Assembly: GCA_025060625.1 (NCBI GenBank)
Contig: JANXBR010000003.1
Coordinates: 1 to 44,522, forward strand
Source: Thermodesulfovibrio sp.
GTDB taxonomy: Bacteria; Nitrospirota; Thermodesulfovibrionia; Thermodesulfovibrionales; Thermodesulfovibrionaceae
Direction of reading: 5' to 3'
DNA: 44,522 nucleotides
Under the pieces are notes generated by a model. It worked only from the letters and a program-made list of their open reading frames with translations. It was not told where the DNA came from and searched no databases. Both the position numbers and the translations under genes were made by a program. Positions 33,454 to 41,520 of this stretch are shown here, piece after piece; the stretch's first letter is position 1, and every line of letters begins with the position of its first letter.

Positions 33454-34311
33454 ATGATACCTATCTATGAAATGAAAACGATTCACATTGAGGTTACCAA
33501 TGCTTGTAATCTTAGATGTGCAAACTGCACAAGATTTGTCGGTCATCATGTAAAGCCCTTTTTTATGGATCTTGATACTGTGAGAAAGGGAATAGAGTCT
33601 CTTGAAGGATACAAATATGGTATAGGACTTATGGGTGGTGAACCCACTCTTCATCCTCAATTTGAGGAGATATGTAAAATTTTTCAGGAAATGATTCCTG
33701 ATAAGTCAAAAAGACAGTTTTGGACAAATGGTTATGGATGGAAAAAATATGAAAAAATTATTCTTGAAACTTTTGAACCAAAAAACATAGTCTATAATGA
33801 CCACAGTAATCCCGCAGTTGGATGGCATCAGCCCCTTCTTATTGCAGCTAAGGATGTCATAGATGATGAAGAACTAATGTGGGAGTTAATTGATGATTGT
33901 TGGATTCAGAGAAGATGGTCAGCCTCAATAACACCAAAGGGAGCTTTCTTTTGTGAGGTAGCGGCTGCACAGGATATACTCTTTAATGGTCCTGGAGGCT
34001 ATCCAGTAGAGAAGGGTTGGTGGAGAAAAACACCAGTTGAGTTCAGAGATCAAGTTGAGAGATACTGTCCAAACTGTTCTGCTGCTATACCTCTTCCAAG
34101 AGAGAGTTCTCATGTTGATTATGATACCGTATCAAAAACTATTGCAGAAAAACTTGAGAAAGTTGGTTCTCCAAAGATACTTAAAAATAAAGTAAGAATA
34201 TTTGATAGAAAACTTACCCGTGAAGAAATAGAAAAATACAAAGAAAACTGGACACCTTGGAGTCATAGACCTTTTAAACAGTATACACCAGATTTGATTG
34301 AGTATTGTTAG
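33454..34311 (+). CDS. Radical SAM protein of the glycosylation island
   Basis: 285 residues from ATG 33454. Radical SAM cluster motif CNLRCANC (~14-21), GGEPTLHPQFEEICKIF (~56) as the SAM-binding GGE motif, and further cysteines in FFCEVAAAQ, CPNCS and the C-terminal EYC that might hold a second cluster. The ORF track starts at GTG 33442, but GGAGGA lies between that GTG and ATG 33454, which therefore must be the start. It follows the HisF-like gene at once and precedes a GT2 gene, so a sugar or flagellin modification is inferred. The reaction cannot be predicted; no SPASM spacing is obvious. Confidence 0.85.
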   Translation: MIPIYEMKTIHIEVTNACNLRCANCTRFVGHHVKPFFMDLDTVRKGIESLEGYKYGIGLMGGEPTLHPQFEEICKIFQEMIPDKSKRQFWTNGYGWKKYEKIILETFEPKNIVYNDHSNPAVGWHQPLLIAAKDVIDDEELMWELIDDCWIQRRWSASITPKGAFFCEVAAAQDILFNGPGGYPVEKGWWRKTPVEFRDQVERYCPNCSAAIPLPRESSHVDYDTVSKTIAEKLEKVGSPKILKNKVRIFDRKLTREEIEKYKENWTPWSHRPFKQYTPDLIEYC

Positions 34312-34324
34312 GAGGAAAACAAGA

Positions 34325-35173
34325 ATGGATAACAAAGCAAGAGAGAGAACTTTACAGGATAAGATAATAAGCACGCTCAATTCTATTAGATATGCATTAA
34401 CCGAGCCCATAATTTTAAGAATAATGAGAATTCTCCATGAAAAAGACTACAAAGACAAAAATGAAAACCCCCTTATCTCAGTTTATACTCCTACCTATAA
34501 CAGGGCTCAACTGCTAATTGAAAGAGCTGTAAATTCTGTATTGAATCAGACATACAAAAACTTTGAATATATAATTGTTGGAGACTGTTGTACTGATAAC
34601 ACTGAAGAACTGATATCAAAGATAAAAGACCCAAGAATAAGATTTTACAATCTGCCAAAAAGGGGATATCGTTATCCACCTACTGTGGAAAATCACTGGT
34701 TTGCAGGTCCTGTTGTTCCTGCAAATTTTGCACTAAAAATGGTAAGAGGAAAGTGGATAGCAAGAATTGACGATGATGATATCTGGACTTCTGATCATCT
34801 TGAGGTATTACTTAAATTTGCCCAAGAGGGAAACTATGAGTTTGTCTCAAGTTCATATATTGCAGTAAGGCATGGAAAGGAGATTCTTGTTGATGTTAAA
34901 GACCAGCATCCAAGAATCGGTGGAACACAGACATGGCTTTATAGGTCCTATCTGAAATTTATGAAATATAACATCCACTGCTGGAGAAAGAAATGGAATA
35001 GAGTAAATGATACAGACCTTCAAGACAGATTTTATAAAGCTGGAGTAAGAATAGGATTTTTAGAAAAGGTCACATGCTATGTCATACCAAGACCCGGAGA
35101 GGAAACCATTGGCCTTGAGGCATACAGACTGACTGCTCAAGAAAAGTTGAAACATTTTTCCTTTAACAGCTAA
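34325..35173 (+). CDS. GT2-family glycosyltransferase
   Basis: 282 residues. The GT-A core has [20 protein letters not shown] (~33-52), [18 protein letters not shown] (~64) and the metal-binding RIDDDDIW (~140). Start moved to ATG 34325 from the track's TTG because AGGAGG lies 8 bases upstream. No membrane helix, so cytoplasmic transfer from a nucleotide sugar. It ends 4 bases into the convergent UXS gene. It may add a second sugar to flagellin or act on a lipid-linked glycan. Confidence 0.88.
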   Translation: MDNKARERTLQDKIISTLNSIRYALTEPIILRIMRILHEKDYKDKNENPLISVYTPTYNRAQLLIERAVNSVLNQTYKNFEYIIVGDCCTDNTEELISKIKDPRIRFYNLPKRGYRYPPTVENHWFAGPVVPANFALKMVRGKWIARIDDDDIWTSDHLEVLLKFAQEGNYEFVSSSYIAVRHGKEILVDVKDQHPRIGGTQTWLYRSYLKFMKYNIHCWRKKWNRVNDTDLQDRFYKAGVRIGFLEKVTCYVIPRPGEETIGLEAYRLTAQEKLKHFSFNS

Positions 35174-36117
35174 TCTCTGCAAATTCCTAAAATACCCTTG
35201 AAATATTCAATAGTTTTGAGTAAACCTTCTTGTATCCCTATCTTTGGTTGCCATCCTAAAACATTTTTTGCCAGAGTTATATCAGGTTTTCTCTGTTGAG
35301 GATCATCCTCTGGTAAGGGCTTGAAGACTATCTTTGATTTTGACTTAGTAAGCCTGATTACAATCTCGGCAAGCTCAAGTATAGATGTTTCCTGTGGATT
35401 TCCAAGATTAACAGGACCTGTAAAATCATCAGCACTGTTCATAAGCTTTATAAGCCCTTCTACCATATCATCTATGTAGCAAAAACTTCTTGTCTGGGAA
35501 CCATCACCATAAACAGTTATATCCTCTCCTTTTAGGGCTTGAATAATGAAATTACTTACCACTCTTCCGTCATTGGGATGCATTCTGGGTCCATAGGTAT
35601 TAAAGATTCTTGCCACTTTTATCTTTAACTTGTGCTGTCTGTGATAGGCAAAAAAGAGTGTCTCAGCACATCTTTTTCCTTCATCATAACAGGCTCTTGG
35701 ACCGATAGGATTTACATTGCCCCAGTAAGACTCTGGCTGTGGATGAACCTTTGGGTCACCGTAAACCTCTGAGGTTGATGCCTGCAAAATCTTTATTTTT
35801 AATCTTTTTGCAAGCCCGAGCATGTTAATTGAACCATGAACAGAGGTCTTAACTGTCTGGACAGGATCAAATTGATAGTGCACAGGTGATGCAGGGCAGG
35901 CAAGATTATATATCTCATCTACTTCTACATAAAGGGGAAAGGTAATGTCATGTCTTAAAACCTCAAAATAGGGATTTTTAAGTAAATGCAAAATATTTCT
36001 TTTTGTTCCCGTATAGAAGTTATCAACGCAAATTACCTCATTACCCTCATTGAGAAGTCTCTCACAAAGATGTGAACCTATAAAACCTCCTCCACCTGTT
36101 ACAAGAATTCTTCTCAT
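35170..36117 (-). CDS. uxs: UDP-glucuronate decarboxylase (UDP-xylose synthase)
   Basis: 315 residues: [20 protein letters not shown] (~3), [20 protein letters not shown] (~74), [20 protein letters not shown] (~112), [18 protein letters not shown] (YxxxK, ~144) and [20 protein letters not shown]. These blocks, especially CPASPVHYQ and [25 protein letters not shown], are diagnostic of UXS. I start at ATG 36117 because GGGGAGGAAAAA precedes it; the track's TTG start is 24 bases upstream, overlapping the flippase. It makes UDP-xylose, the probable donor for a nearby glycosyltransferase. Confidence 0.95.
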   Translation of the reverse strand: MRRILVTGGGGFIGSHLCERLLNEGNEVICVDNFYTGTKRNILHLLKNPYFEVLRHDITFPLYVEVDEIYNLACPASPVHYQFDPVQTVKTSVHGSINMLGLAKRLKIKILQASTSEVYGDPKVHPQPESYWGNVNPIGPRACYDEGKRCAETLFFAYHRQHKLKIKVARIFNTYGPRMHPNDGRVVSNFIIQALKGEDITVYGDGSQTRSFCYIDDMVEGLIKLMNSADDFTGPVNLGNPQETSILELAEIVIRLTKSKSKIVFKPLPEDDPQQRKPDITLAKNVLGWQPKIGIQEGLLKTIEYFKGILGICRD

Positions 36118-36137
36118 TTTTTCCTCCCCTTTAAATT

Positions 36138-37328
36138 TCAACTTTTTCTCAAAAAGAGTTCTCTTCTGAAAAGATAAAAATAAAATATCAGAAAGGGCAG
36201 GTTTATTGCAAAAATATATCTTAGATAGTTGTCAACTGTTTCAAATTTAAAAATTAAAAAGCCTAAGTAGAAACAAATTGCATGGATATAAATAAATAGA
36301 ATTCCTTTTTCTAAGGCTATCGCTACATTGATAAATACTATTGATAATACAAGTGGTAAAAGGGCAAAAAGATATGTAGAAAGATACATGTAAGCACTTT
36401 TAAATCTTTCTCCAAAAATTAAAACTATAAAATTTTCACCTATCAGTTGCATGGTTATCTGCATCACAAACTCTATAAATATGGCTATGATAAAGAGTTG
36501 AAACACATGTTTTTTGAATAAAAAACTTCCCTTTGTCTCAACAAACTTTGGGAAAAATACATCCAAGAGAGCAATAACAGACCAGAGAAGAAATTTTCCC
36601 ACTGTCAAGACAGAGGCAACTATTCCAGCAGTATTTTGCTCAAAAATTCTTCTTATAAATATATCATCGGCATATATAAAAAATCCCATTGGTGATGCAT
36701 AAAGAGCAACTCTAATTATTTTGCTTATATCAAGTTTGGCTCTTTTAAAATGAAATCCTCCATTTCTTATCAAAAGAAAAATCAGGACAAAAATAATTCC
36801 CATTAGATAGGAAAAAAGTGCACCTTCTACTCTAAAGCCAAATTGTAATAAAAGATAAGCAAAAATTACTCTTATTGTTATTTCAGCACCATTGCATAGG
36901 GCAAAAACTCCAAATTTGTCTGTTGCTTGAAGAAAACTTTTTTCCACAACCAGCACAAACAAGACCAACCATGAAAGAGATACTATATGGAAGTAATAAC
37001 TCTCCTTGACATTAAGAAAATCTCTAATTATCTCTGCCATTGAAAATCCAAGCAAAGCAAAAAGGACTCCTGCAAGAAGTCCAACTAATCTCAATGACTG
37101 TAGAAACTCATATCGCCTGCTAAAATTCTCTATTATGTTTTTTATTGATACAGTAATTAATAAAGATGTGAGATAACCAACAACAAACATAAAAGAATAG
37201 ACAACTGTAAATTCACCATAACCCTCAGGACCTAATTTTTTAGCAATAATGGAGTGAAAGAGATAGACAAAAAAATTAAGATAAATGAAAGCCGAAAATA
37301 CATAGGTTGCACTTCTCAATAGACCCAT
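36138..37328 (-). CDS. Wzx-type polysaccharide flippase (MOP superfamily)
   Basis: 396 residues with about 12 membrane helices, opening [20 protein letters not shown] and containing [20 protein letters not shown] (~32), the usual N-terminal signature of Wzx/RfbX proteins. It would flip lipid-linked sugars. The track starts at TTG 37355; I prefer ATG 37328 as the family starts here, but neither codon has a ribosome site. It precedes UXS in a two-gene minus-strand unit within the plus-strand glycosylation island and is divergent from the Maf gene. Confidence 0.85.
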   Translation of the reverse strand: MGLLRSATYVFSAFIYLNFFVYLFHSIIAKKLGPEGYGEFTVVYSFMFVVGYLTSLLITVSIKNIIENFSRRYEFLQSLRLVGLLAGVLFALLGFSMAEIIRDFLNVKESYYFHIVSLSWLVLFVLVVEKSFLQATDKFGVFALCNGAEITIRVIFAYLLLQFGFRVEGALFSYLMGIIFVLIFLLIRNGGFHFKRAKLDISKIIRVALYASPMGFFIYADDIFIRRIFEQNTAGIVASVLTVGKFLLWSVIALLDVFFPKFVETKGSFLFKKHVFQLFIIAIFIEFVMQITMQLIGENFIVLIFGERFKSAYMYLSTYLFALLPLVLSIVFINVAIALEKGILFIYIHAICFYLGFLIFKFETVDNYLRYIFAINLPFLIFYFYLFRRELFLRKS

Positions 37329-37388
37329 AATGGTAAGTTTACATCTTTTTATCAAATAATGTTAAATTGAATTATGTTAAAATAGTTT

Positions 37389-39353
37389 ATGCATGCCGAT
37401 GTAAGAAAAATAATACGGACTCTTGAAGAAAGAAAAAATAGAAATGTTAACTACTTAAAAAAACATGCCCCCCAGCTTCTTGAACTCCTAAAAAAACCCT
37501 CAAAACTTGAAAATACAGGAATTTACATAGACCCAAAAACAGGAGAGATAGACCTTCAGGTTGAAGGAAAAAGAGTTTATGGCGGAGATCCTCAAAAAAT
37601 ATCCATAAAATATATAGAAGATTTTGAAAAAAAAGGATTTAAATTTTATATAAAACCAGACACAGGAACTCAATTTAAAGATACAATGATGGATATGAGA
37701 CACTGGTATGAGTATATTTTGATGGCAAAGGAGGAACCAAGGGTAGAATTTGTTAAAAAACCAATTCAGAAAGGTGATAGATTTGGGACTTTTCTCTGTC
37801 TTGGAATAGGTCTTGGTTATCATCTGATAGAGATTTCAGCCAGATATGACATAAAGCAACTAATAGTTGTTGAAAGAGATCCCGAAATTTTTAAGGCATC
37901 ACTCTTTACAATAGATTGGCAATTTCTGGAAAAATATATGAAAGAAAACAGAACTTTTAATGTTTTCATAAAAGAAGACCCCCAAGAGGCGGCTAAAGAG
38001 GTTGCTCTTTACTGTCAGTTTGTCCTTAATCCACCCTTAAGCTTTGAGATGCCTCTTTTTTACTATTTTGAAGACACTTACTATGAAGAATTCTTTAAAG
38101 AATTTAATAGAAGATTTAGTCAAATTTTTTCAGGATGGGGCTTTTTTCAAGATGAATACTGGTCTGTGGAGCATACTTTGGAGAACATTAAAAAAGAGAT
38201 TCCTCTTTTTTATGGAAAAACCAAAGTTACAGAAGATTCGGTAGCCTTTATAGTAGGTGCAGGTCCTTCTCTTGATGAATCATTGGACTTCATTGCAGAA
38301 AATAGAGAGAAGGCTGTGGTTTTCTCATGTGGAAGCAGTCTTTCTTCCTTACATAAATTTGGAATTAAACCAGATTTTCACATAGATATAGAAAGAACCG
38401 TAGTTACCTATGATGCATTAATATGGATTAATGACCCTGAATATGTAAGAAGCATACCAGTAATTTTTAACAATCCCATGTATCCAGCGGTATCAACACT
38501 CTTTGATGAAAATTATATGTATCTTAAGGAAAATGATGCAGGATGCCTTTTTTTCAAACCTCACATACCAAGACTAATATTTTCAAATCCTACTGTTGTA
38601 AATGGCGGGCTTTCATTCGCAATAAATGCAGGATTTAAGAACATTTATCTTTTTGGCACAGACATGGGTTACAAAGACCCAAAGAGACATCATGCTACTC
38701 ATAATATAGCCCTTGATGAAAATACCTACTTTTATGCCGAAGACCTGGGTAAAGATATAGAGGTGGAGGGAAATTTTGGTGATAAAGTATATACTAATTT
38801 CATTCTAAACTGGGCAAGAATATGGATTGAAGACATGCTTAAGATAGTAAGAGATGTCCGTGTTTTTAACACATCAAAGGGAGCAAAAATCATGGGAACA
38901 ATACCAACAAAAAAGGACGAGATAAGATTGAAAGAATTTAATAAAGAAAGAGAAATAAAGTTAATCAAAGATAGTTTCAGCAAAGAATACTTAGATGAAA
39001 GGGACTATGTTTTAAATAGACTTACACAACTTGAAAGAGAGACTATAAATTATAAAAAGTATTGTCTTTCCCAGCTAAACTCAAACATTAAAAATACAAG
39101 CCAGCTTATGGATGCTTTACATAATATTTTTGTGTGGATTTATTTAAATAAAATTAATAATGGCATGCTTAACATCTTAGTGAGAGGTGGATTTCTTCAC
39201 TATGAGCATCTCGCCCTTTTTATCTGCTATCAAAAGGAAATAAGAGGTATAAACTTCATTAGTGAGACTGTAGATGCTATAAAAAGATATATTGAAGAGT
39301 CAACTTCCATGCTCTTTGAATGCATTGAAAAATATAAGAAAATAATACACTAA
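37389..39353 (+). CDS. Maf-type flagellin nonulosonic acid transferase (motility accessory factor, DUF115)
   Basis: 654 residues. An N-terminal helical part (MHADVRKIIRTLEERKNRNV) with a Maf N-domain region (GTFLCLGIGLGYHLIEISAR, ~137) is followed by the central DUF115/MptE-like domain: FIVGAGPSLDESLDFIAENR (~289), KPDFHIDIERT (~330) and YLFGTDMGYKDPKRHHATHN (~420). A helical C-terminus completes it. Maf proteins transfer CMP-activated pseudaminic or legionaminic acid to Ser/Thr of flagellin before export. It is directly upstream of the flagellin gene and its stop codon lies within the flagellin promoter. No ribosome site; an extended -10 TGTTAAAAT ends 5 bases before the ATG, suggesting a leaderless transcript. 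Confidence 0.92.
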   Translation: MHADVRKIIRTLEERKNRNVNYLKKHAPQLLELLKKPSKLENTGIYIDPKTGEIDLQVEGKRVYGGDPQKISIKYIEDFEKKGFKFYIKPDTGTQFKDTMMDMRHWYEYILMAKEEPRVEFVKKPIQKGDRFGTFLCLGIGLGYHLIEISARYDIKQLIVVERDPEIFKASLFTIDWQFLEKYMKENRTFNVFIKEDPQEAAKEVALYCQFVLNPPLSFEMPLFYYFEDTYYEEFFKEFNRRFSQIFSGWGFFQDEYWSVEHTLENIKKEIPLFYGKTKVTEDSVAFIVGAGPSLDESLDFIAENREKAVVFSCGSSLSSLHKFGIKPDFHIDIERTVVTYDALIWINDPEYVRSIPVIFNNPMYPAVSTLFDENYMYLKENDAGCLFFKPHIPRLIFSNPTVVNGGLSFAINAGFKNIYLFGTDMGYKDPKRHHATHNIALDENTYFYAEDLGKDIEVEGNFGDKVYTNFILNWARIWIEDMLKIVRDVRVFNTSKGAKIMGTIPTKKDEIRLKEFNKEREIKLIKDSFSKEYLDERDYVLNRLTQLERETINYKKYCLSQLNSNIKNTSQLMDALHNIFVWIYLNKINNGMLNILVRGGFLHYEHLALFICYQKEIRGINFISETVDAIKRYIEESTSMLFECIEKYKKIIH

Positions 39354-39377
39354 ACTTTTGAAAAACCTATCCGATTA
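39351..39377 (+). promoter_or_regulatory. Sigma-28 (FliA) promoter for flagellin
   Basis: TAAACTTT (39351-39358), 11 bases, TCCGATTA (39370-39377), against the consensus TAAAGTTT-N11-GCCGATAA: seven of eight and six of eight matches at exact spacing. The first three bases are the stop codon of the Maf gene. It lies 106 bases before the flagellin ATG, giving a leader of about 95-100 bases. Confidence 0.85.
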
Positions 39378-39392
39378 ATATAATTAAGACAG

Positions 39393-39455
39393 CTGGATGG
39401 AAAGGAGGTGAAGAGATAAAATTCATCCAGAACTGTCTGGATGCAGGAGGCATCC
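39393..39455 (+). promoter_or_regulatory. Flagellin mRNA leader with mutually exclusive hairpins and repeated GGA motifs
   Basis: Four complementary blocks alternate: CTGGATG (39393-39399), CATCCAG (39424-39430), CTGGATG (39437-39443) and GCATCC (39450-39455). Block 2 can pair with block 1 (24-base loop holding AAAGGAGGTGA) or block 3 (6-base loop AACTGT); block 3 can instead pair with block 4 (stem GGATGC/GCATCC, loop AGGAG). GGA occurs in five places including the true ribosome site TGGAGGT, and AGGA in a hairpin loop is the classical CsrA target form. Function is inferred from the layout. Confidence 0.6.
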
Positions 39456-39483
39456 TAAACAAAAAAAACATGGAGGTTAAACC

Positions 39484-41076
39484 ATGGCATTAAGAATTAA
39501 CTTTAATGCAGAATCAACAGTAACACACACAGCCCTTCTAAGAAACGAAAGGGCAATGAACAAATCCCTTTTAAGGATCTCAACAGGTCAGAGAATTCTC
39601 TCTGCAGCTGATGATGCAGCAGGTCTTTTTATTTCTGACCAGCTTAGCGTTGTCGCAGCAGCTCTTGAACAAGGTAATCGTAACATTCAGACTGGAATAA
39701 GTGCATTACAGATTGCAGAGACAAATGTTGGACAGATTTTTGAGAAACTACAGACAATCTATACAAAGGCACAGTCTGCAGCCAATGATATTAATGACCC
39801 TAATGCTCGTTCAGCAATTCAAAGAGACATTCAAAACATAATTGATGCCATACAAAAGCTTGGAACTGACACTGAATATAATGGAATTAAACTTCTTGAC
39901 GGAACCTTCTCTGATAAAGTAATTCACTATGGTGCAAGAGCAGAACAGACAATTACAGTTGGAATTGAATCAGTTAAGGCAAATGACCTTGGTGCCAATA
40001 TGGTAATTGGTGGAGGTCCCCTTTCCTATGCTGTTGCAGCAAGTGCTGTAGCAGGCTCCTCAGTAAACAATGGATATACAGCCACTACAGGTGCGGTTGT
40101 AACTGGAACAGCTTGGAGATATGATACAGGAGACCAAGCTACTGTAGCAGGTATAAATGTAGGAGGTCAATTAGTCTTTGCTGTTGATGCAAAAGCTATT
40201 GCCAATGGCATAAACAGTTCAACAACCTTACAAAACTTGGGTATTACAGCAAGAGCTACCAACTCAAGCACTGCAACTGCTGAATGGACAGATATACAGA
40301 CATCAACGGGTCAGTCTGTAACAATAAAATTCTTTGTAGGTTCAGATAGTACAGCTGACATTACCGTTACAGTAGGTGAAAATAGTGTTCTTACTCTTAC
40401 AGATCTTGTAACCAAAATTAATACACAGGCATCTGCCAATAATAAAAACATTACCGCAAAAATTGAAAGCGGAAAACTTGTTCTTGTAACAGAAGGTGAA
40501 ACAATAGGATTAGAAGTTTCAGTATCAGCTGCTGCAAGCTATGGAACTGTAACCGTAAACATGGCACAGTTTATGGGTTTATCAGCTGCTACAGTAAATG
40601 TTTTAGCAAATGCTGGCACCGCTGGAGCCTCTGCTACAGGCTCAGCAATTCGTGTTGGTAAACTTGTGATAATGGGCGTTGATGACTTTACATATAACTT
40701 TACAGGTATTTCTACTGCTTCCGAGGGCTTAGGTGTCGCTCCTACTGGAGGTTCTACTTTCAAGAACCTTTACTCCATTGATGTTACAAACAATCCAAAT
40801 GCAGAACTTGCCCTTGATATAGTCAAAACAGCACTGCAAAAGACTGATAAAATTCGTACTCAGATTGGTTCTGTAATCAACAATTTACAGGCTATATGGG
40901 ATGGACAGAAAGCATCATATGACAACACAAAGGAGGCTGAAAACATAATCCGTAACACAGACTTTGCAGCTGAGATGAGTAACTTTGTAACAATGCAGAT
41001 AAGAATGCAGTCTGGTGTGGCTATGCTTGCTCAAGCAAATGCTCTGCCTCAGCTTGTGCTACAACTACTTCGTTAA
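39484..41076 (+). CDS. fliC: Flagellin
   Basis: 530 residues, the filament subunit. The conserved D0/D1 N-terminus (MALRINFNAESTVTHTALLR, then SLLRISTGQRILSAADDAAG ~29) and C-terminus (AEMSNFVTMQIRMQSGVAML then AQANALPQLVLQLLR) flank a central region (~180-430) rich in Ser, Thr, Ala and Val, the surface part where nonulosonic acid is expected. It contains repeated TATAEW-, VTVGENSVLTLTDLVTKINT-type beta segments, the latter resembling a flagellin IN motif. ATG 39484 has TGGAGGT 7 bases upstream. Transcribed from the sigma-28 promoter and closed by a strong terminator, so probably monocistronic with some read-through to flaG. Confidence 0.97.
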   Translation: MALRINFNAESTVTHTALLRNERAMNKSLLRISTGQRILSAADDAAGLFISDQLSVVAAALEQGNRNIQTGISALQIAETNVGQIFEKLQTIYTKAQSAANDINDPNARSAIQRDIQNIIDAIQKLGTDTEYNGIKLLDGTFSDKVIHYGARAEQTITVGIESVKANDLGANMVIGGGPLSYAVAASAVAGSSVNNGYTATTGAVVTGTAWRYDTGDQATVAGINVGGQLVFAVDAKAIANGINSSTTLQNLGITARATNSSTATAEWTDIQTSTGQSVTIKFFVGSDSTADITVTVGENSVLTLTDLVTKINTQASANNKNITAKIESGKLVLVTEGETIGLEVSVSAAASYGTVTVNMAQFMGLSAATVNVLANAGTAGASATGSAIRVGKLVIMGVDDFTYNFTGISTASEGLGVAPTGGSTFKNLYSIDVTNNPNAELALDIVKTALQKTDKIRTQIGSVINNLQAIWDGQKASYDNTKEAENIIRNTDFAAEMSNFVTMQIRMQSGVAMLAQANALPQLVLQLLR

Positions 41077-41081
41077 AAATA

Positions 41082-41112
41082 GGGGAGGGCAACTCCCTCC
41101 CCAAGTTTTTTT
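41082..41112 (+). terminator. Rho-independent terminator of the flagellin gene
   Basis: GGGGAGGG (41082-41089), loop CAACT, CCCTCCCC (41095-41102), AAG and a run of T to 41112: an unusually GC-rich 8 bp stem for this genome, right after the flagellin stop and just before the flaG ribosome site. Expected to insulate abundant flagellin message from flaG-fliD-fliS. Confidence 0.88.
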
Positions 41113-41125
41113 AGGGGAGTAAAAG

Positions 41126-41518
41126 ATGAGGCTGGATGGAATAGAAAAAGAAATAATAATAATCAATCCTTTTAGACAAATAGAGGTAGATGCTATATAT
41201 AATAAATCTCTGCAGAATAACGATTTAGATAGTTTGAATAATCAAAAAAGTTTGATACAAAAAAATTCAAATAATTTTCAAAAAACAGCAATTTCACAGG
41301 AAGAGCTTAATAGATTAATGGATGAGATAAGACATAAATTCAGCATGCTTGAAAAATATCTTAGAATTGATATAGATAGGGAACTTAAAATGACCATATC
41401 AAAAATAATTGATATGAGAACAGAAGAGGTAATCAGACAGATACCACCAGATTGGCTTATAGAAATTTTAAAGAGAATGGAGGAACTTAAGGGTGTTTTT
41501 TATAATCAGGAGGTTTAA
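41126..41518 (+). CDS. flaG: FlaG family flagellar protein
   Basis: 130 residues. The N-terminal half is polar and variable (Asn/Gln rich); the C-terminal half is FlaG: FSMLEKYLRIDIDRELKMTI, ISKIIDMRTEEVIRQIPPDW (IRQIPP is diagnostic) and LKRMEELKGVF. FlaG proteins influence filament length. GGGGAG 6 bases before ATG 41126. FliD follows after 2 bases. Confidence 0.9.
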   Translation: MRLDGIEKEIIIINPFRQIEVDAIYNKSLQNNDLDSLNNQKSLIQKNSNNFQKTAISQEELNRLMDEIRHKFSMLEKYLRIDIDRELKMTISKIIDMRTEEVIRQIPPDWLIEILKRMEELKGVFYNQEV

Positions 41519-41520
41519 AA

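Noticed and set aside
37378-37402. GCCGATGT preceded by TAAAATAG at the start of the Maf gene, resembling a sigma-28 promoter
   Set aside because: The spacer is 9 rather than 11 bases and the -10 lies inside the coding sequence, so transcripts would lack the start codon. An extended -10 box just upstream fits better.
39416-39483. Leader peptide after AAAGGAGGTGA in the flagellin leader
   Set aside because: An open frame exists but there is no ATG, GTG or TTG at a usable distance; only ATA or ATT. Treated as leader structure instead.
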